Assembly (NCBI RefSeq): GCF_030815975.1
Contig: NZ_JAUSXL010000002.1
Location: 4,948,501 to 5,012,500 of the forward strand
DNA: 64,000 nucleotides
Direction of reading: 5' to 3'
Source of the DNA: Variovorax paradoxus
Lineage (GTDB): Bacteria > Pseudomonadota > Gammaproteobacteria > Burkholderiales > Burkholderiaceae_C
Below the pieces are notes generated by a model, which did not search any database, was not told the origin of the DNA, and saw only the letters and a list, made by a program, of their open reading frames with translations. How positions within the stretch are numbered: the first letter of the stretch is position 1; each line of letters starts with the position of its first letter. Position numbers and translations under genes: made by a program. Shown here piece by piece: positions 21,693-33,700 of this stretch.

Positions 21693-22259
21693 TTGGCCAC
21701 TGAACAAGAACTTTCCGACTTTCTGAAGAGCGTCGAACGGCGCGCTTTCAAGCGCTCGGTCTACCACGTGCGGGACGAGGAAGCGGCGCTCGACATCGTG
21801 CAGGACAGCATGATGAAGCTGGCGCAGCACTACGGCGACAAGCCGCCGGAAGAGCTGCCGATGCTGTTCCAGCGCATTCTTTCGAATTGCACGCTCGACT
21901 GGTTCCGCCGGCAGAAAACCCGCCGCGCCCTGTTCTCCAACCTCGGCGACTTCGAGTCTGCCGGCGACGACGGAGATTTCGACCTGCTGGAGAACTTCGT
22001 CTCGCCAACCGACTCCAGAGAAACGGAGAGTGCCGAGGACACGACCCGCCGCGCCCAGGTCTTCCACGAGATCGAAGAACAGATAGCAGCTTTGCCCGGT
22101 CGTCAACGCGAGGCTTTCCTGATGCGTTACTGGGAAGAAATGGATGTGGCGGAGACGGCCGCTGCAATGGGCTGCTCCGAAGGCAGCGTCAAAACCCATT
22201 GTTCGCGGGCCGTGCACGCCCTGAGCAAGGCGCTTAAAGCCAAGGGAATTTCGCTATGA
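21693..22259 (+). CDS. ECF-type RNA polymerase sigma factor
   Basis: Sigma-70 family protein of 188 residues from the chosen TTG start (MATEQELSDFL). Region 2 (about 15-75) contains DIVQDSMMKLAQHYG and TLDWFRRQKTRR; region 4 (about 125-180) has LPGRQREAFLMRYWEEMDVAETAAAMGCSEGSV. No region 1.1 or 3 is present. An acidic linker (about 88-115) joins them. An upstream in-frame ATG at 21561 would add 44 poorly conserved residues and is less likely. The stop overlaps the next gene (ATGA). The adjoining single-TM DUF3619 protein is the likely partner, possibly an anti-sigma factor, which is inference from position. Confidence 0.88.
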   Translation: MATEQELSDFLKSVERRAFKRSVYHVRDEEAALDIVQDSMMKLAQHYGDKPPEELPMLFQRILSNCTLDWFRRQKTRRALFSNLGDFESAGDDGDFDLLENFVSPTDSRETESAEDTTRRAQVFHEIEEQIAALPGRQREAFLMRYWEEMDVAETAAAMGCSEGSVKTHCSRAVHALSKALKAKGISL

Positions 22260-22678
22260 ACACTAAGGTTCCAACCTCTTCTTTTGCTGCCGAGGATCAA
22301 TTCGGCCGGCGCGTCGCTGCGCGGCTGTCCAACGGCAGCCAGGAGCTGCCGCACGACATCGGCGAGCGGCTGCGGGTGGCGCGCGCGCAAGCCGTCGCAA
22401 TGCGCAAGCAGGCGCCCCAGTTGCGGGCTGCTTCGGTGGTCATGCAGTCGGGGCATGTGGCAACGATGGGCGGCGGCTGGTGGACCCGCATCGGTTCGGT
22501 GGTGCCGCTGATCGCGCTGGTTGCAGGGCTGATCACCATCAGCGTGCTGCAGGACGAAAACCGTGCCAGCGAACTGGCGGAAGTCGATTCCGCCCTGCTG
22601 ACGGACGATCTCCCTCCCGCCGCCTACACCGACCCCGGCTTCGCCCAGTTCCTCAAGTCCGATGGCGCTTCCGACTGA
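22256..22678 (+). CDS. DUF3619 family single-pass membrane protein
   Basis: Protein of 140 residues. A soluble, Arg/Ala-rich N-terminal part (about 1-78) has the family-like DQFGRRVAARLSNGSQELPHDIGERLRVAR. One transmembrane helix spans about 83-101 (VVPLIALVAGLITISVL) and is followed by an acidic C-terminal tail. The start overlaps the sigma-factor stop by four bases, so the two are translationally coupled. Small single-pass proteins encoded this way directly after an ECF sigma factor are often anti-sigma factors. DUF3619 has no proven function, so that is a hypothesis. Confidence 0.85.
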   Translation: MNTKVPTSSFAAEDQFGRRVAARLSNGSQELPHDIGERLRVARAQAVAMRKQAPQLRAASVVMQSGHVATMGGGWWTRIGSVVPLIALVAGLITISVLQDENRASELAEVDSALLTDDLPPAAYTDPGFAQFLKSDGASD

Positions 22679-22692
22679 GTTCCGTTGAACGA

Positions 22693-23580
22693 ATGCGACG
22701 TCCTTCCGTTTCCCGCACCGATATGTCCCGCCCGCCGCGCCCGCCAACGTCGGGCGCAGTCATTTGGGCGGGCGCGCTCGCTGCTGCGTTGTTCGGCCTG
22801 ACGCTCGCCGGCGCCCAACCCCGTTCCGAGCCGCCGCTCAAATCGGCCGGCGGTACTGCGCAGGCGGCAACGGCCTCGCCTTCCTCGGCTTCGAAGACCG
22901 CTCCAGCGACCAAGCCGTACTGGAGCGAACTCACCGCCGAGCAGCAGCAGGCACTGCGGCCGCTCGCGTCGCATTGGCACGCCCTGAACCCGGGGCACAA
23001 GCGCAAGTGGCTGGCGCTGTCACGCAACTACGCGAACATGTCGGCCGATGACCAAACCATCCTGCACAGCCGAATGATCGAATGGGCAGCCCTGAGCAAT
23101 CAGCAGCGGGCCCAGGCGCGCCTCAACTTTGCAGAGGTGAAGCGCGTCCCTGCCGACGAACGCAAGGCCAAGTGGGAGCAGTACCAGGCCTTGAGCGAGG
23201 AAGAAAGGCGCCGGCTGGCGGAGCGCGCCCCCGCCAAGCCGCGCGGTGCCGCCATTCCGGTGCGTCCAGTTCCTGCCCAGAAACTCGTGACAGTGCCTGC
23301 CGTAACGCCTGCGGGGCAGCACACGCCGCGCATCATGCTGGCCCCACCTGTCGCTCCCGCGCCAGCCACGGCGCCTGCCGCCATCATGGTGGCGTCGCCG
23401 CCGGAACGTGTCCCGTCCGTCGTGTCCACGCCCTCCCCGTCCGGCACATCCGCCGCCACGTCGCAGCCGACTCCGGCCGAGGCGCAGGTACCCATGCCAT
23501 CGGCTGCCGCCCAGGTTTCGCCGCCATCGTCCGCTTCCAATCCTGCAGGCCGTGGCGCCGAGCAGTCCTCGCCCCCCTGA
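22693..23580 (+). CDS. DUF3106 domain protein, exported
   Basis: Protein of 295 residues with an N-terminal hydrophobic segment (about 20-40, AVIWAGALAAALFGLTLAGA) that is a signal peptide or anchor. The DUF3106 region (about 75-170) has YWSELTAEQQQALRPLASHWHALNPGHKRKWLALS. The long Pro/Ala/Ser-rich tail (about 180-295) is low complexity and likely disordered. It starts 14 bases after DUF3619 in what looks like one transcription unit with the sigma factor. The EQQ.L and W..L patterns resemble periplasmic metal- or stress-sensing CpxP/Spy-like helices only superficially. Function unknown. Confidence 0.83.
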   Translation: MRRPSVSRTDMSRPPRPPTSGAVIWAGALAAALFGLTLAGAQPRSEPPLKSAGGTAQAATASPSSASKTAPATKPYWSELTAEQQQALRPLASHWHALNPGHKRKWLALSRNYANMSADDQTILHSRMIEWAALSNQQRAQARLNFAEVKRVPADERKAKWEQYQALSEEERRRLAERAPAKPRGAAIPVRPVPAQKLVTVPAVTPAGQHTPRIMLAPPVAPAPATAPAAIMVASPPERVPSVVSTPSPSGTSAATSQPTPAEAQVPMPSAAAQVSPPSSASNPAGRGAEQSSPP

Positions 23581-23594
23581 TTCCCAAGGTTTCG

Positions 23595-24161
23595 ATGGCT
23601 CCAAATTCTTCCGAATTCTCGGAATCGAATCCCTCCTCATCGCTCGCAGAGACTTCCCCCAGCGCTCCTCTTCCGATAGTGCCCGGCCTGTGGCGGCGCA
23701 TGGCATGCTGGCTGTATGAGGGCATGCTGCTGTTCGCGGTGGTGTTCGTTGCAGGCTGGCTGTTCAGCACGCTCGGCCAGATGCGGGACGCCATGGATTC
23801 CCGCCGGCACCTGCTCCAGGCCTTCCTGTTCGTGGTGTTCGGCGTCTATTTCGTCTGGTTCTGGACCCGGGGACAGACGCTGGCCATGAAAACCTGGAAC
23901 ATCCGCATCGTCGATGCGCACGGGCGGCCCCTCACCCAGCCCCGCGCCTTGGCGCGCTACCTGCTCAGCTGGATCTGGTTCCTGCCGCCGCTGGCCGCCA
24001 TCGCACCTTTCAAGCTTTCGGGCGGAGAATCCACGGTGCTGATCTTCGGATGGGTCGCCGTCTGGGCATTGCTGGCGCGCTTTCACCCCGAGCGCCAGTT
24101 CTGGCACGACGCCTGGGCCGGTACGCGGCTCATAACCTCCAAGCCGATGAGCCGCCGATGA
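23595..24161 (+). CDS. RDD family membrane protein
   Basis: Inner-membrane protein of 188 residues with a Ser/Pro-rich N-terminal tail (1-30), then the RDD signature start PGLWRRMACWLYEGMLL (Arg and Asp/Glu positions) and four hydrophobic segments (about 42-62, 73-92, 130-150 and 155-170). The family has no single established role; some members act in Na+/H+ exchange or ion tolerance. It is encoded 14 bases after DUF3106, and its stop overlaps the start of dgkA (ATGA), so it is part of the same run. Confidence 0.86.
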   Translation: MAPNSSEFSESNPSSSLAETSPSAPLPIVPGLWRRMACWLYEGMLLFAVVFVAGWLFSTLGQMRDAMDSRRHLLQAFLFVVFGVYFVWFWTRGQTLAMKTWNIRIVDAHGRPLTQPRALARYLLSWIWFLPPLAAIAPFKLSGGESTVLIFGWVAVWALLARFHPERQFWHDAWAGTRLITSKPMSRR

Positions 24162-24565
24162 GTGCCCTGCCCAAGCTTCCCGATCCCGCCGTGAACCCGC
24201 AAAAGGCCCGCAAGGGCCTGGATCGCGTGTGGCATGCCACCCTGATCTCGCTGCACGGCCTTCGGGCGGGCTGGAGCGAGCCGGCCTTCCGCCAGGAAGC
24301 CGTCATGGCCATCGTGATGATTCCGGCGGCCTTCTGGCTCGGCCGCAGCTGGGTCGAAGTGGCCCTGCTCGCCGGCAGCGCCATCCTCGTGATGATCGTC
24401 GAGCTGCTCAACACCGCGGTGGAAGCCGCCATCGATCGCATCGGCCCCGAATGGCACGACCTCTCCAAGCGCGCCAAGGACATGGGCAGCGCCGCCGTGC
24501 TGCTGTCGCTCACCCTGTGCGGGGGCATCTGGCTGGCGGCGCTGTGGCAGCGCTTCGCGTCATGA
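24158..24565 (+). CDS. dgkA: Diacylglycerol kinase, bacterial membrane type
   Basis: Small membrane kinase of 135 residues that phosphorylates diacylglycerol from membrane-derived glycan turnover back to phosphatidic acid. Three transmembrane helices are visible (about 50-65, 67-82 and 110-130). The signature VELLNTAVEAAIDRIG (Glu, Asn and Asp catalytic and metal residues) is at about 79-94. An amphipathic N-terminal region (about 12-45) precedes them. The ATG is coupled to the RDD gene by ATGA. Length is slightly more than the E. coli enzyme (122) because of an N-terminal extension. Confidence 0.94.
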   Translation: MSALPKLPDPAVNPQKARKGLDRVWHATLISLHGLRAGWSEPAFRQEAVMAIVMIPAAFWLGRSWVEVALLAGSAILVMIVELLNTAVEAAIDRIGPEWHDLSKRAKDMGSAAVLLSLTLCGGIWLAALWQRFAS

Positions 24566-24596
24566 AGACGCCCGCCGCACGAGGCATGATGGCGGC

Positions 24597-25187
24597 ATGA
24601 ATCCTGAATTTTCGATCTGTGTGTATTGCGGCTCGCGACCTGGCGAGCGGGCCGAGTTTTCCAGGGCCGCGGAAGCGGTTGGCCAGTGGATCGGCCAGCA
24701 CCGCGGCCAGCTGGTCTACGGTGGCGGACGCACCGGCCTGATGGGCACGGTGGCCGAAGCCACCCGCAACGCCGGCGGCCGCGTGGTCGGCATCATTCCC
24801 AAGGCGCTGGTCGACCGGGAACTGGCCAATCCCCTGTGCGACGAACTCCACGTGGTCGACACCATGCACGAACGCAAGGCCATGATGGGCGAGCGCGCCG
24901 ACGCCTTCGTCGCGCTGCCGGGCGGCATCGGCACCTTCGAGGAATTGTTCGAGATCTGGACCTGGCGCCAGCTCGGCTACCACGACAAGCCCACCGGCAT
25001 TCTGAACACCGCCGGCTACTACGACGGCCTGCTGGGCTTCCTGGCGCACAGCGTGCGAGAGGGCTTCATGGGCGATTGGCAGATGAACCTGATCCGCACC
25101 GGCACCAACCCCACCGAATTGCTCACGGCGCTGCGCGCCGAAGTACCCCTGCACCCCCGAGACGACCGCCTGGCCGAAAACCTGTAG
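24597..25187 (+). CDS. LOG family protein (cytokinin riboside phosphoribohydrolase type)
   Basis: Rossmann-like protein of 196 residues of the TIGR00730/LOG family. The N-terminal ICVYCGSRPG is at residues 7-16, GGGRTGLMGTVAEA at about 42-55, and the hallmark PGGIGTFEE at about 101-109 with the upstream Arg in HERKAMM. Relatives hydrolyse AMP or cytokinin riboside monophosphates; the physiological substrate in this type of bacterium is unclear. It starts 32 bases after dgkA without a clear ribosome-binding site. It ends next to a 16-base fragment of the G-rich repeat and is convergent with glnB. Confidence 0.92.
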   Translation: MNPEFSICVYCGSRPGERAEFSRAAEAVGQWIGQHRGQLVYGGGRTGLMGTVAEATRNAGGRVVGIIPKALVDRELANPLCDELHVVDTMHERKAMMGERADAFVALPGGIGTFEELFEIWTWRQLGYHDKPTGILNTAGYYDGLLGFLAHSVREGFMGDWQMNLIRTGTNPTELLTALRAEVPLHPRDDRLAENL

Positions 25188-25202
25188 CGCGCAGCCTGGG
25201 GG
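25187..25202 (+). repeat. Fragment of the G-rich intergenic repeat
   Basis: GCGCGCAGCCTGGGGG is identical to 50825-50840 in the larger copy upstream of the 4.5S RNA. It lies in the 23-base gap between the convergent LOG and glnB stops and overlaps the last base of the LOG stop codon. Confidence 0.5.
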
Positions 25203-25210
25203 CGAGCCAG

Positions 25211-27240
<2,030 letters not shown>

Positions 27241-27259
27241 ACAGAAGGAAGAAAAAGGC

Positions 27260-28441
27260 TTGAACGATTATGTCATTCGGGTGCTGGCGTCACTGTCGGA
27301 CCTGAACCCGAAAGCATGGAACGCGCTGCTCTTGGCCGAAGCGGAGCCGTCGCCATTCATGCGCTACGAATACCTCGCGGCGCTGCACGACAGCGGCAGC
27401 GCCTCGCCCGAGAGCGGATGGACGCCGCAATTCATCACCCTGTGGCGCGGCAACGAGTTGCGGGGGGCCTGCCCGGCGTACATCAAGACGCACTCCTACG
27501 GCGAATACGTCTTCGACTGGGCCTGGGCCAATGCCTACGAACAGCACGGGCTCGCCTACTATCCCAAGGCGGTGGTGGCGGTGCCGTTCACGCCGGTGCC
27601 CGGCGCACGCTTGCTGGCCCGCGATGCGCAAAGCCGCACGCTGCTGGTGCAGGCGCTGGTGGCCTGGTGCAAGAAGGAAGATCTTTCGTCGCTGCACCTG
27701 CTGTTCGGCGCAGACGCGGACATCGCCGCATGCACCGAAGCGGGTCTGATGCTGCGCAACACGGTGCAATTCCACTGGACGAATGCCGCCCCCGAGCACC
27801 TAGGCGGGGCGACCGGATACGCGGACTTCGAGGCCTTTCTCGCCAGCCTGTCGCACGACAAGCGCAAGAAGATCCGCCAGGAGCGCCGCAAGGTGGCCGA
27901 GGCCGGTGTGACTTTTCGCTGGTCGCGCGGCGCCGGCATCGCCCGACCGGACTGGGATTTCTTCTACCGCTGCTATGCGCGCACCTATCGCGAGCATGGC
28001 AATCCGCCCTACCTTTCGCGCGATTTCTTCCAGCGCATGGCCGACACCCTGCCAGAAGCCTGGCTGCTGTTCATTGCCGAGCGCGGAGGAAAGCCCATTG
28101 CAGCGAGCCTGATCGCGCTGTCCACGCACGCAGACGGTCCGCTGGTGGCTTACGGCCGCTACTGGGGCGCCGTGGAGCGCGTCGACTGCCTGCATTTCGA
28201 GGCCTGCTACTACCAGCCGCTGGCTTGGTGCATCGCGCACGGCGCCAGGCGCTTCGAGGGCGGCGCGCAGGGCGAACACAAGATGGCGCGCGCGCTGATG
28301 CCGGTGAAGACCACCAGCGCCCACTGGCTGGCGCACCCCGCGTTCGCCGACGCAGTCGAGCGCTTTCTCGAGCGCGAGGGCGAAGGCATCGAAAACTACA
28401 TGGACCACCTGGGCGAGCGCAGCCCGTTCAAGGCCGGCTGA
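27260..28441 (+). CDS. GNAT/FemAB-like N-acyltransferase (COG3146 type)
   Basis: Protein of about 393 residues with the double-GNAT layout of peptidoglycan-bridge-type acyltransferases. The N-terminal half has WNALLLAEAEPSPFMRYEYLAALHDSGSA. The central DKRKKIRQERRK is basic. The C-terminal half has ARTYREHGNPPYLSRDFFQ and FEGGAQGEHKMARALMPV. Family members are annotated as peptidogalycan biosynthesis/recognition proteins with unproven substrate. The start is uncertain: the TTG at 27260 has AAGGAAG upstream and is used here. An ATG at 27221 would overlap the divergent nadE start and lacks a ribosome-binding site. Confidence 0.85.
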   Translation: MNDYVIRVLASLSDLNPKAWNALLLAEAEPSPFMRYEYLAALHDSGSASPESGWTPQFITLWRGNELRGACPAYIKTHSYGEYVFDWAWANAYEQHGLAYYPKAVVAVPFTPVPGARLLARDAQSRTLLVQALVAWCKKEDLSSLHLLFGADADIAACTEAGLMLRNTVQFHWTNAAPEHLGGATGYADFEAFLASLSHDKRKKIRQERRKVAEAGVTFRWSRGAGIARPDWDFFYRCYARTYREHGNPPYLSRDFFQRMADTLPEAWLLFIAERGGKPIAASLIALSTHADGPLVAYGRYWGAVERVDCLHFEACYYQPLAWCIAHGARRFEGGAQGEHKMARALMPVKTTSAHWLAHPAFADAVERFLEREGEGIENYMDHLGERSPFKAG

Positions 28442-28470
28442 GCGGCCGGCCGCGCGCCCCGCGGAGCCGA

Positions 28471-28998
28471 TTACTTCTTGTAGGCAGCGATGCCGTCGAC
28501 GACTTCCTTCTTGGCCGCGTCGATGCCTTCCCAGCCCAGCACCTTGACCCACTTGCCGGCTTCCAGGTCCTTGTAGTGCTCGAAGAAGTGGCTGATGGCC
28601 TTCAAGCGCATCGGGTTCACGTCGTCCACCGACTTCCAGTGGCTGTAGATCGGCAATACCTTGTCGGTGGGCACGGCCAGCACCTTGCCGTCGACGCCGG
28701 CTTCGTCTTCCATCATCAGGATGCCGAGCGGGCGGCACGGCACCACGACGCCGGGCAGCAACGGATATGGCGCGATCACCAGCACGTCGACCGGGTCGCC
28801 GTCGCCAGAGAGGGTTTGCGGCACGTAGCCGTAGTTGGCCGGGTAGTACATCGCGGTCGTCATGAAGCGGTCCACGAAGATCGCGCCCGATTCCTTGTCG
28901 ACTTCGTACTTGATCGGGTCGGCGTTCATCGGGATTTCGATCACGACATTGAAGGCGTCGGGAACGTTCTTGCCGGGGGAGACTTTGTCGAAGGACAT
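28471..28998 (-). CDS. ppa: Inorganic pyrophosphatase, family I
   Basis: Soluble Mg2+-dependent enzyme of 175 residues that hydrolyses pyrophosphate and so pulls nucleotide and protein synthesis forward. The core signature [16 protein letters not shown] (metal-binding Asp residues) is at about residues 64-79. The conserved YPANYGYVP and [22 protein letters not shown] are also present. Length is normal. It is divergent from the membrane pyrophosphatase gene hppA, with 255 bases between the starts, so the two pyrophosphate sinks sit back to back. Confidence 0.97.
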   Translation of the reverse strand: MSFDKVSPGKNVPDAFNVVIEIPMNADPIKYEVDKESGAIFVDRFMTTAMYYPANYGYVPQTLSGDGDPVDVLVIAPYPLLPGVVVPCRPLGILMMEDEAGVDGKVLAVPTDKVLPIYSHWKSVDDVNPMRLKAISHFFEHYKDLEAGKWVKVLGWEGIDAAKKEVVDGIAAYKK

Positions 28999-29129
28999 GA
29001 CGTTTTACGAGTAGTTGAAAAGTATGAGGGGAGATGGGGACAAACCCGGAGTTTACTTTCCGTGTCGCGGCCCGGTCGCACACGCTCTCGTTTTTGCCTG
29101 TAAATTCTGGCCGTTGGCCAATCGGCTCC

Positions 29130-29206
29130 GCACTTCGGTGCAGCGAGCTTCGAGGAAGCAACGCGACGGAAAACCTGGGTCCCGTACGCGTTGCGCGCAG
29201 GACCCA
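29130..29206 (+). other. Structured region in the hppA 5' leader
   Basis: Two hairpins lie in the 255-base gap before hppA: GCAC-TTCG-GTGC (29130-29141, a stable UUCG tetraloop) and TGGGTCC/GGACCCA (29176-29206, 7 bp with a 17-base loop). A TAAATT at 29101-29106 could be a -10. No known riboswitch was recognised; the structure may only stabilise the message. Confidence 0.3.
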
Positions 29207-29253
29207 TGCTGTCCGTCTCCACAAGTCACAACGAACGAATGGAGAAGCAAAGC

Positions 29254-31796
<2,543 letters not shown>

Positions 31797-31797
<1 letters not shown>

Positions 31798-32165
31798 TGC
31801 CCACCGCGGAACGACTCGAGGCCTTCATCGCCGCCGTGGAAAGCGGCGCGCACGCCCAAGCCATCGAAAACTATTACGCCGAGGGCGCGAGCATGCGGGA
31901 GAACCAAGCCGAGCCCCGGCGCGGCCGCAGCACGCTGGTTGCCCGCGAGCAGGCCACGCTGGACCGCACGGCCTCGGTGGTTTCGACCTGCGTGCGGCCG
32001 GTGTTCGTGAACGGCGACCACGTGGTGATCCGCTGGGTCTTCGATTTCCGCTTCAAGGATGGCAAGGCCATGCGCATGGAAGAGCTCGCCTGGCAACGCT
32101 GGGAGGGCGACCGCATCGCCCAGGAAGAGTTCTTCTACGATCCGGCGCAAGCCAAACCGGCCTGA
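31797..32165 (+). CDS. NTF2-like/SnoaL-type protein
   Basis: Soluble protein of 122 residues with the cone-shaped NTF2-like pattern: an N-terminal helix (LEAFIAAVESGAHAQAIENYYAEGASMREN), mid-protein beta-strands (HVVIRWVFDFRFKDGKAMRMEELAWQRW) and an EEFFYDP end. Many relatives are annotated as ketosteroid-isomerase-like or polyketide-cyclase-like with no proven substrate. Its ATG overlaps the hppA stop (TGATG), so it is translated with the pump. A functional link to pyrophosphate metabolism is unproven. Confidence 0.85.
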
Positions 32166-32230
32166 GCAGCCGCTCGGTTCGAAGCCGTCCTGCGCCTGGG
32201 CGCGGCAGCCGAGACGGGTGCCGCCGCCTG

Positions 32231-32812
32231 TTAGTAGAAGCTGGCCCGGTGCGTGGGAGGGCTGATGGCCGCCCGCTGCTCGGGGCGCATGGTCAGGTCG
32301 TGCAGGGTATCGAAGTCCGAAGGGGCATCCGGAACGCGCATCACGACTTCCGGTTCATTCAGCGAAGCAACCCACAGGCCGGCGGCCGACTCGGCGGGTT
32401 CGTCGTTGGCGAAGGTGCCATCGCGAATGTAGAGGGTTTCGCCGTCGGGCCGTTCGGCGTGCAATTCGATCAGGCGCGAAATCGAAAAGTTGTAGGTGAC
32501 CAGCTTTTCACGCGTCGTGCGGTCTTTGCCGCCGCAATTGAACGAGCCTTCTGCCGCAATGACGATGCAGGAGCCCTCCACGCCATCGTCGACCTGGCTT
32601 CCCGTGCGCCAGATGGCATTCGGAAGGCGCACGCGCACCTTGTCGATCACCAGATCGCGCTGCTTGTTGAGGCTGCCCAGCGGCGGAACCAGCGAACGCA
32701 GCTGGCGCAGGCGCTCCGCAAAAATGTTGTCCATGAGGAATTCCACATGGTGGGTTGCACTTCCGGAAGAACGCTTGACCACCTGCATGACCACATGACG
32801 CGACTTGTTCAT
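32231..32812 (-). CDS. Hypothetical protein, 193 aa
   Basis: I do not recognise this family. It has a basic N-terminus (MNKSRHVVMQVVKRSS), no signal peptide, no transmembrane helix and mixed alpha/beta composition. One Cys pair is spread out (SCIVIAAEGSFNCGG). The ATG at 32812 follows AAGGAACCTGCA, with the SD-like AAGGAA at good distance. It stands alone on the minus strand. An unusually AT-rich upstream region (32843-32960) holds the inverted repeat ATGCA-N5-TGCAT at 32905-32919, a possible regulator site. Codon use looks like the neighbours, so the AT-rich stretch is probably regulatory and not foreign. Confidence 0.7.
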   Translation of the reverse strand: MNKSRHVVMQVVKRSSGSATHHVEFLMDNIFAERLRQLRSLVPPLGSLNKQRDLVIDKVRVRLPNAIWRTGSQVDDGVEGSCIVIAAEGSFNCGGKDRTTREKLVTYNFSISRLIELHAERPDGETLYIRDGTFANDEPAESAAGLWVASLNEPEVVMRVPDAPSDFDTLHDLTMRPEQRAAISPPTHRASFY

Positions 32813-32904
32813 TGCAGGTTCCTTCCGCAGATCGCCCGGCACTGGGCGTCATTGCATATATACGAAATCATTTGCCGTCGGCTACGAATTAGAACTTTTG
32901 ACTA

Positions 32905-32919
32905 ATGCAATAAATGCAT
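32905..32919. promoter_or_regulatory. AT-rich upstream region with inverted repeat
   Basis: ATGCA-ATAAA-TGCAT lies in the most AT-rich stretch of the window (about 32850-32960), upstream of the 193-residue hypothetical gene. It could be an operator; no regulator is known. The rest of the 222-base gap (32813-33034) shows no gene. Confidence 0.3.
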
Positions 32920-33034
32920 CAATTGTGTCTAACTGTATATCGATTGCGGCGGATTTGGAAAGAAAATCTGCAATGCGCGCCCGGGCATTGTCGCCAAGGC
33001 GTCGCCCGGCCCTGCCAAGCCGGCGAATCCCGGT

Positions 33035-33265
33035 TTATTCAAGCGATTCGTCGAGTGCCTTGCACGAGGGTGCGCAAACGGTCTGCGACTTGCCCAGCAC
33101 CTGGCGGGTGCGCAATTGCGACCGTACGCGGTGCTTTCCGCACATGAAGCAGGACATGGTTGCCCCGCTGAACGACGCCGAGGCGCGGAACGGCGAGCCC
33201 GGCGCTTTCGACTTGTAACGCAGGCCATCGGCCACAACGGCGGTCTTGACCTCAGCTTTGGCCAT
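33035..33265 (-). CDS. Small cysteine-rich protein, 76 aa
   Basis: A short protein, 76 residues from the ATG at 33265 (MAKAEVKTAVVADGLRYK). It contains CFMC in the middle and a further CAPSC near the end, so four cysteines could form a zinc ribbon-like site. The surrounding HRVRSQLRTRQVLGKSQ is basic, suggesting nucleic acid binding. Its start overlaps the end of the upstream gene by 14 bases. I do not recognise a named family. Functional assignment as a small zinc protein is inference from the Cys spacing. Confidence 0.65.
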   Translation of the reverse strand: MAKAEVKTAVVADGLRYKSKAPGSPFRASASFSGATMSCFMCGKHRVRSQLRTRQVLGKSQTVCAPSCKALDESLE

Positions 33266-33620
33266 CGGCTTTGTCCTTTTTCGGTTCAGTGTTGCGCATG
33301 GCGCGTGCAATGGCTTCTCTGGCGCTGACTTCGGCTGCAAGCGCCGTGTCTAGCGTCGAGCGGCAGAGGCCGGCATGTTGGTAATTGAGGTTTTCATAGA
33401 CCTCGGCGGCGGCAGGATAGGCGTCGAGCAGACGACCCAGGTCGGCGCCCGGTTCAACGTCGTTGAATTCGTGCACCAAGTGTTCTACCACCGAGCGGTA
33501 TTGTTCGGCGCCTACGGGAACGGCGCTGTGCTCAAGCCGCTCCAGCAGTTGAGCCAGCACGTGGGTCACTGCCAGATCGGTCTTGGGAGACGGATTGTGG
33601 GTCGTGTTCATGGATTGCAT
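33252..33620 (-). CDS. Conserved-looking hypothetical protein, 122 aa
   Basis: Soluble, helix-rich acidic protein of 122 residues (119 if the second ATG at 33611 is used) with no signal peptide or recognisable motif. Regular Leu/Val heptad-like spacing occurs in AVTHVLAQLLERLEHSAV and EQYRSVVEHLVHEF. The C-terminus is charged (RNTEPKKDKADGQS) and overlaps the start of the small cysteine-rich gene by 14 bases in another frame, so the two are probably coexpressed. Neither start has a clear Shine-Dalgarno sequence. Function unknown. Confidence 0.65.
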   Translation of the reverse strand: MQSMNTTHNPSPKTDLAVTHVLAQLLERLEHSAVPVGAEQYRSVVEHLVHEFNDVEPGADLGRLLDAYPAAAEVYENLNYQHAGLCRSTLDTALAAEVSAREAIARAMRNTEPKKDKADGQS

Positions 33621-33700
33621 CTGGGGGCAGCATACGCTTATGCAAGTGGCTGCTACGGCGTGGGGGTCGATGGCGCCGAGGTTGGCGCCACCACGGGTGG

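Noticed and set aside
29130-29253. Known riboswitch (for example fluoride or guanidine type) upstream of hppA
   Set aside because: The hairpins do not match any class I can recognise; recorded only as a structured leader.
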